Of a stretch of DNA of 8,118 nucleotides, positions 6,313 through 8,118 are shown piece by piece. The DNA comes from Candidatus Susulua stagnicola (GTDB taxonomy: Bacteria; Omnitrophota; Gorgyraeia; Duberdicusellales; 4484-171), in the NCBI GenBank assembly GCA_030765735.1, contig JAVCBZ010000055.1:1-8118 (forward strand). The letters are read 5' to 3'. Both the position numbers and the translations under genes were made by a program. Numbering within the stretch: the first letter of the stretch is position 1; each line of letters begins with the position of its first letter. The notes beneath the pieces are model-generated. The model searched no databases. It had not been told where the DNA came from and saw only the letters and a list, made by a program, of their open reading frames with translations.

Positions 6313-7353
6313 ATGATTGGTGATATTTTTAATATTTCTCAATATGATTTCAAAATTCCCAAGGAGTTAATAGCTCAAGAACCAGCTGATCCTAGGGATA
6401 GCTGTCGACTTCTTATCTTAGATCGAAAGGATTCCTCTTTAAATACAAGGACTTTTAGAGATATAATCGATTATTTAAAAGAAGGAGATGTCCTTGTTTT
6501 AAATAATACCAAGGTAATTAAAGCTAAATTACAAGCCAAGAGAAGTAGCGGGGCTAAGATAGACATATTATTACTTGAAGAAAAAGAAATTGGGATTTGG
6601 GAAGCTTTGGTTAAACCTGGCAAGCGGGCTAGAGTCGGTGAGACTATTAGTTTTAGCGGAGTAAATTATAAAGCTAAAATTATTGATAAGACTGCTAGTG
6701 GTTCAAGGATATTAGATTTTAATCCTTTAGATGTAGATGATTTTATTGCCAAGACAGGGGCAGTGCCTCTTCCTCATTATATAAAGAAAGAAGTCAAGGA
6801 TCCAGATGATTATCAAACTATTTATGCAAAGCATAAAGGTGCAGTGGCTGCACCTACAGCTGGACTACATTTTACCCCTGGATTAATAAAAAGAATAGAA
6901 GAAAAAGGGGTGAAGATACTATATATAACACTTCATTGTAGTTTAGCTACTTTTCGTCCGGTAAAGTGTGAGGATATTCGCGAACACCTAATAGAATCAG
7001 AAAGAGTAGAGATAACTCCTTTAGTTGCTAAGAGCATAAATCAGGCTAAGAAGAACCGGCAGAGGATAATTGCTGTGGGAACAACGGCAATCAGGTCATT
7101 AGAGTCAGCAGTTTCCCAAGATAAAGGATCTTGGGTTAAGGCTTTTTCTGGTCCGACTAGTCTTTATATCACTCCGGGTTATAAATTTAAAGTGGTTGAT
7201 GTTGTGATCACTAATTTTCATACTTCTTCGTCTACTAACCTTATTTTGGTTTCTGCTTTTGCTAAACCTTCCTTAATAAGACAAAGTTATAATTATGCCA
7301 AAGATAGAGAATTTCGTTTTTACAGTTTTGGTGATGCTATGTTGATTGTATAA
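6313..7353 (+). CDS. queA: S-adenosylmethionine:tRNA ribosyltransferase-isomerase
   Basis: QueA transfers and isomerises the ribose of S-adenosylmethionine onto preQ1 in tRNA, making epoxyqueuosine at wobble position 34 of GUN-anticodon tRNAs. Family blocks, numbered from the ATG at 6313: YDFKIPKELIAQEP (11-24), VLNNTKVIKAKL (62-73), a WEALVKPGKRARVGE block, DPDDYQTIYA (163-172), GAVAAPTAGLHF (176-187), AVGTTAIRSLES, YITPGYKFKVVD, and a C-terminal FRFYSFGDAMLIV. The 346 aa fit the usual 340-350. An in-frame TTG at 6286 would add nine residues (355 aa). I prefer the ATG because it places the YDF motif near the N-terminus as in the family; neither start has a Shine-Dalgarno. Two normally well-conserved blocks deviate: HCSLATF (208-214) instead of the usual HVGxGTF, and NFHTSSST (301-308) instead of NFHLPxST. 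The frame is intact. No other queuosine genes are adjacent. Confidence 0.93.
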   Translation: MIGDIFNISQYDFKIPKELIAQEPADPRDSCRLLILDRKDSSLNTRTFRDIIDYLKEGDVLVLNNTKVIKAKLQAKRSSGAKIDILLLEEKEIGIWEALVKPGKRARVGETISFSGVNYKAKIIDKTASGSRILDFNPLDVDDFIAKTGAVPLPHYIKKEVKDPDDYQTIYAKHKGAVAAPTAGLHFTPGLIKRIEEKGVKILYITLHCSLATFRPVKCEDIREHLIESERVEITPLVAKSINQAKKNRQRIIAVGTTAIRSLESAVSQDKGSWVKAFSGPTSLYITPGYKFKVVDVVITNFHTSSSTNLILVSAFAKPSLIRQSYNYAKDREFRFYSFGDAMLIV

Positions 7354-7413
7354 GTATTTTATAATGCTTTTGTTATCAAAGACTTATATAAAATAAAAAA
7401 AATAGCTGTTTCC

Positions 7414-7442
7414 TTGACGACAAGCCTTATTTCTACTATAAT
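7414..7442 (+). promoter_or_regulatory. Strong sigma70-type promoter for the EF-G-like gene
   Basis: TTGACG (7414-7419, 5/6 match to TTGACA) and a perfect TATAAT (7437-7442) are separated by the optimal 17 bp. The start site would be near 7449, giving a leader of about 100 nt before the ATG at 7549. It is the best promoter match in the window and marks a transcription unit separate from queA. Confidence 0.75.
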
Positions 7443-7534
7443 GAAAATTCGTACAAATTCTCAGCCTGCAATTTATAAATAATGTCTTTCATTGAAACCT
7501 GGTGGATTTATTTCTTAGTGGGTAATCAGCAAGT

Positions 7535-7544
7535 AGGGAGGAGG
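7535..7544 (+). promoter_or_regulatory. Strong Shine-Dalgarno sequence for the EF-G-like gene
   Basis: AGGGAGGAGG ends 4 nt before the ATG at 7549, with an alternative register (GGGAGG, 7536-7541) at 7-nt spacing. It fixes the start at 7549 rather than at the next in-frame ATG (7564). It is conspicuous because no other gene start in the window has anything similar. Confidence 0.8.
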
Positions 7545-7548
7545 AAAT

Positions 7549-8118
7549 ATGCAGAGTGATCTAATGAAAAAAAGAACCTTTCTTATCTGTGGTCATGCTC
7601 AATCTGGAAAAACTTCTCTTGCTGAAGCTATACTTTTTAAATCGGGAGGTAGTTCTCGATTAGGTAAAGTAGACAATGAAACTTCTGTTAGTGATTATGA
7701 AGATGATGAAAAAAGAAGGAAAAGTTCGATTAATTTATCAGTTCTAGGAGCTAATTATAAAGGGAATTCTTTACAATTTATTGATACTCCTGGATATCTT
7801 GATTTTATTGGTGAATTGATTACCAGCTCTCAAGCTGTAGATTTTGCTGTTATTGTGGTTGATGCTGTAGAAGGAGTTGGAGTAGGTACAGAAAAAGCGT
7901 GGAATATTTTAAAAGAAAAAAATGTGCCTTGTTTATTTTTTATTAATAAATTAGATAAAGATAACACTGATTATAAAAAAACTTTAGATGGCATAAAGAA
8001 AAATTTAACCAAGAATGCTGTAAGTATGGTAATTATTGATCGGGATAAGGTAGCTAATGTTTTAAAAGATAAAAATGCTTTGGGATATAGCAAAATTGTT
8101 GAGATGGCTGCTGAGAGC
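7549..8118 (+). CDS. Elongation factor G-like translational GTPase, 5' part
   Basis: The first 190 residues of a GTPase that runs off the right edge; full EF-G-like proteins are about 670-700 aa. GTPase motifs: P-loop GHAQSGKT (15-22), a switch I region with DEKRRKSSINLS (53-64), G3 DTPGYLDF (79-86) and G4 NKLD (133-136), preceded by CLFFI and followed by KDNTDY. Canonical EF-G has ERGITI in switch I and DTPGHVDF in G3. The R-K-x-S-I pattern and Tyr83 in place of the catalytic His match the divergent EF-G-like subfamily (often called fusA2 or EF-G-like, as in Thermotoga and clostridia) as I remember it. The role of that subfamily is uncertain; it may not be the main translocase. It has its own promoter and a strong Shine-Dalgarno. 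TetM/RF3-type GTPases are less likely given the sequence around G2-G4. Confidence 0.88.
   Translation, partial: MQSDLMKKRTFLICGHAQSGKTSLAEAILFKSGGSSRLGKVDNETSVSDYEDDEKRRKSSINLSVLGANYKGNSLQFIDTPGYLDFIGELITSSQAVDFAVIVVDAVEGVGVGTEKAWNILKEKNVPCLFFINKLDKDNTDYKKTLDGIKKNLTKNAVSMVIIDRDKVANVLKDKNALGYSKIVEMAAES

Noticed and set aside
7364..7403. A possible queA terminator (CTTTTG-TTAT-CAAAG).
   Set aside because: The stem is only 4-5 bp and is followed by an A-rich, not T-rich, tract on the + strand.
7533..7541. GTAGGGAGG before the EF-G-like gene as a fourth GTAGGGG repeat.
   Set aside because: It lacks the fourth G and any complementary stem arm downstream; it is explained fully by the Shine-Dalgarno sequence.

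Overview
The window is AT-rich (roughly one third G+C by eye) and all genes lie on the + strand. It reads as ordinary bacterial chromosome: five housekeeping or metabolic genes plus a sixth running off the right edge. In order: the 3' end of purC (SAICAR synthase), etfB and etfA (electron transfer flavoprotein, the alpha subunit with an N-terminal 2x[4Fe-4S] ferredoxin domain), smc (condensin ATPase), queA (queuosine tRNA modification) and the 5' part of an elongation factor G-like GTPase. The ferredoxin-fused EtfA and a bifurcating-type EtfB point to an anaerobe. The yeast-like long form of PurC, the unusual Smc and the near absence of Shine-Dalgarno sequences suggest an uncultured deep lineage; Omnitrophota or another PVC/Elusimicrobia-like group is my guess from memory, with low confidence.

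Layout. Positions 1-596 are purC. The 178-nt gap to etfB holds a 16-bp AT palindrome and a sigma70-type promoter. etfB (775-1566) and etfA (1621-2808) are 54 nt apart and probably cotranscribed. The etfA stop codon lies inside a short palindromic repeat beginning GTAGGGG, and smc starts 46 nt after that stop. The 275-nt gap between smc and queA carries two more copies of the GTAGGGG family in inverted orientation, inside a larger inverted-repeat arrangement. queA is followed by a 195-nt gap with the best promoter in the window (TTGACG, 17 bp, TATAAT), a leader of about 100 nt and the only strong Shine-Dalgarno sequence, all serving the EF-G-like gene.

The genes do not form one pathway: purine synthesis, flavin-based electron transfer, chromosome segregation, tRNA modification and translation are simply adjacent. 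The functional pair is EtfB/EtfA, whose dehydrogenase partner is not in the window. The most unusual item is Smc. Its ATPase head motifs are intact, but at 1060 aa it is short, and the canonical hinge of about 150 residues is replaced by a segment of about 60 residues at the midpoint of the coiled coil. I found no CRISPR array, tRNA, rRNA, transposase gene or clear intrinsic terminator.
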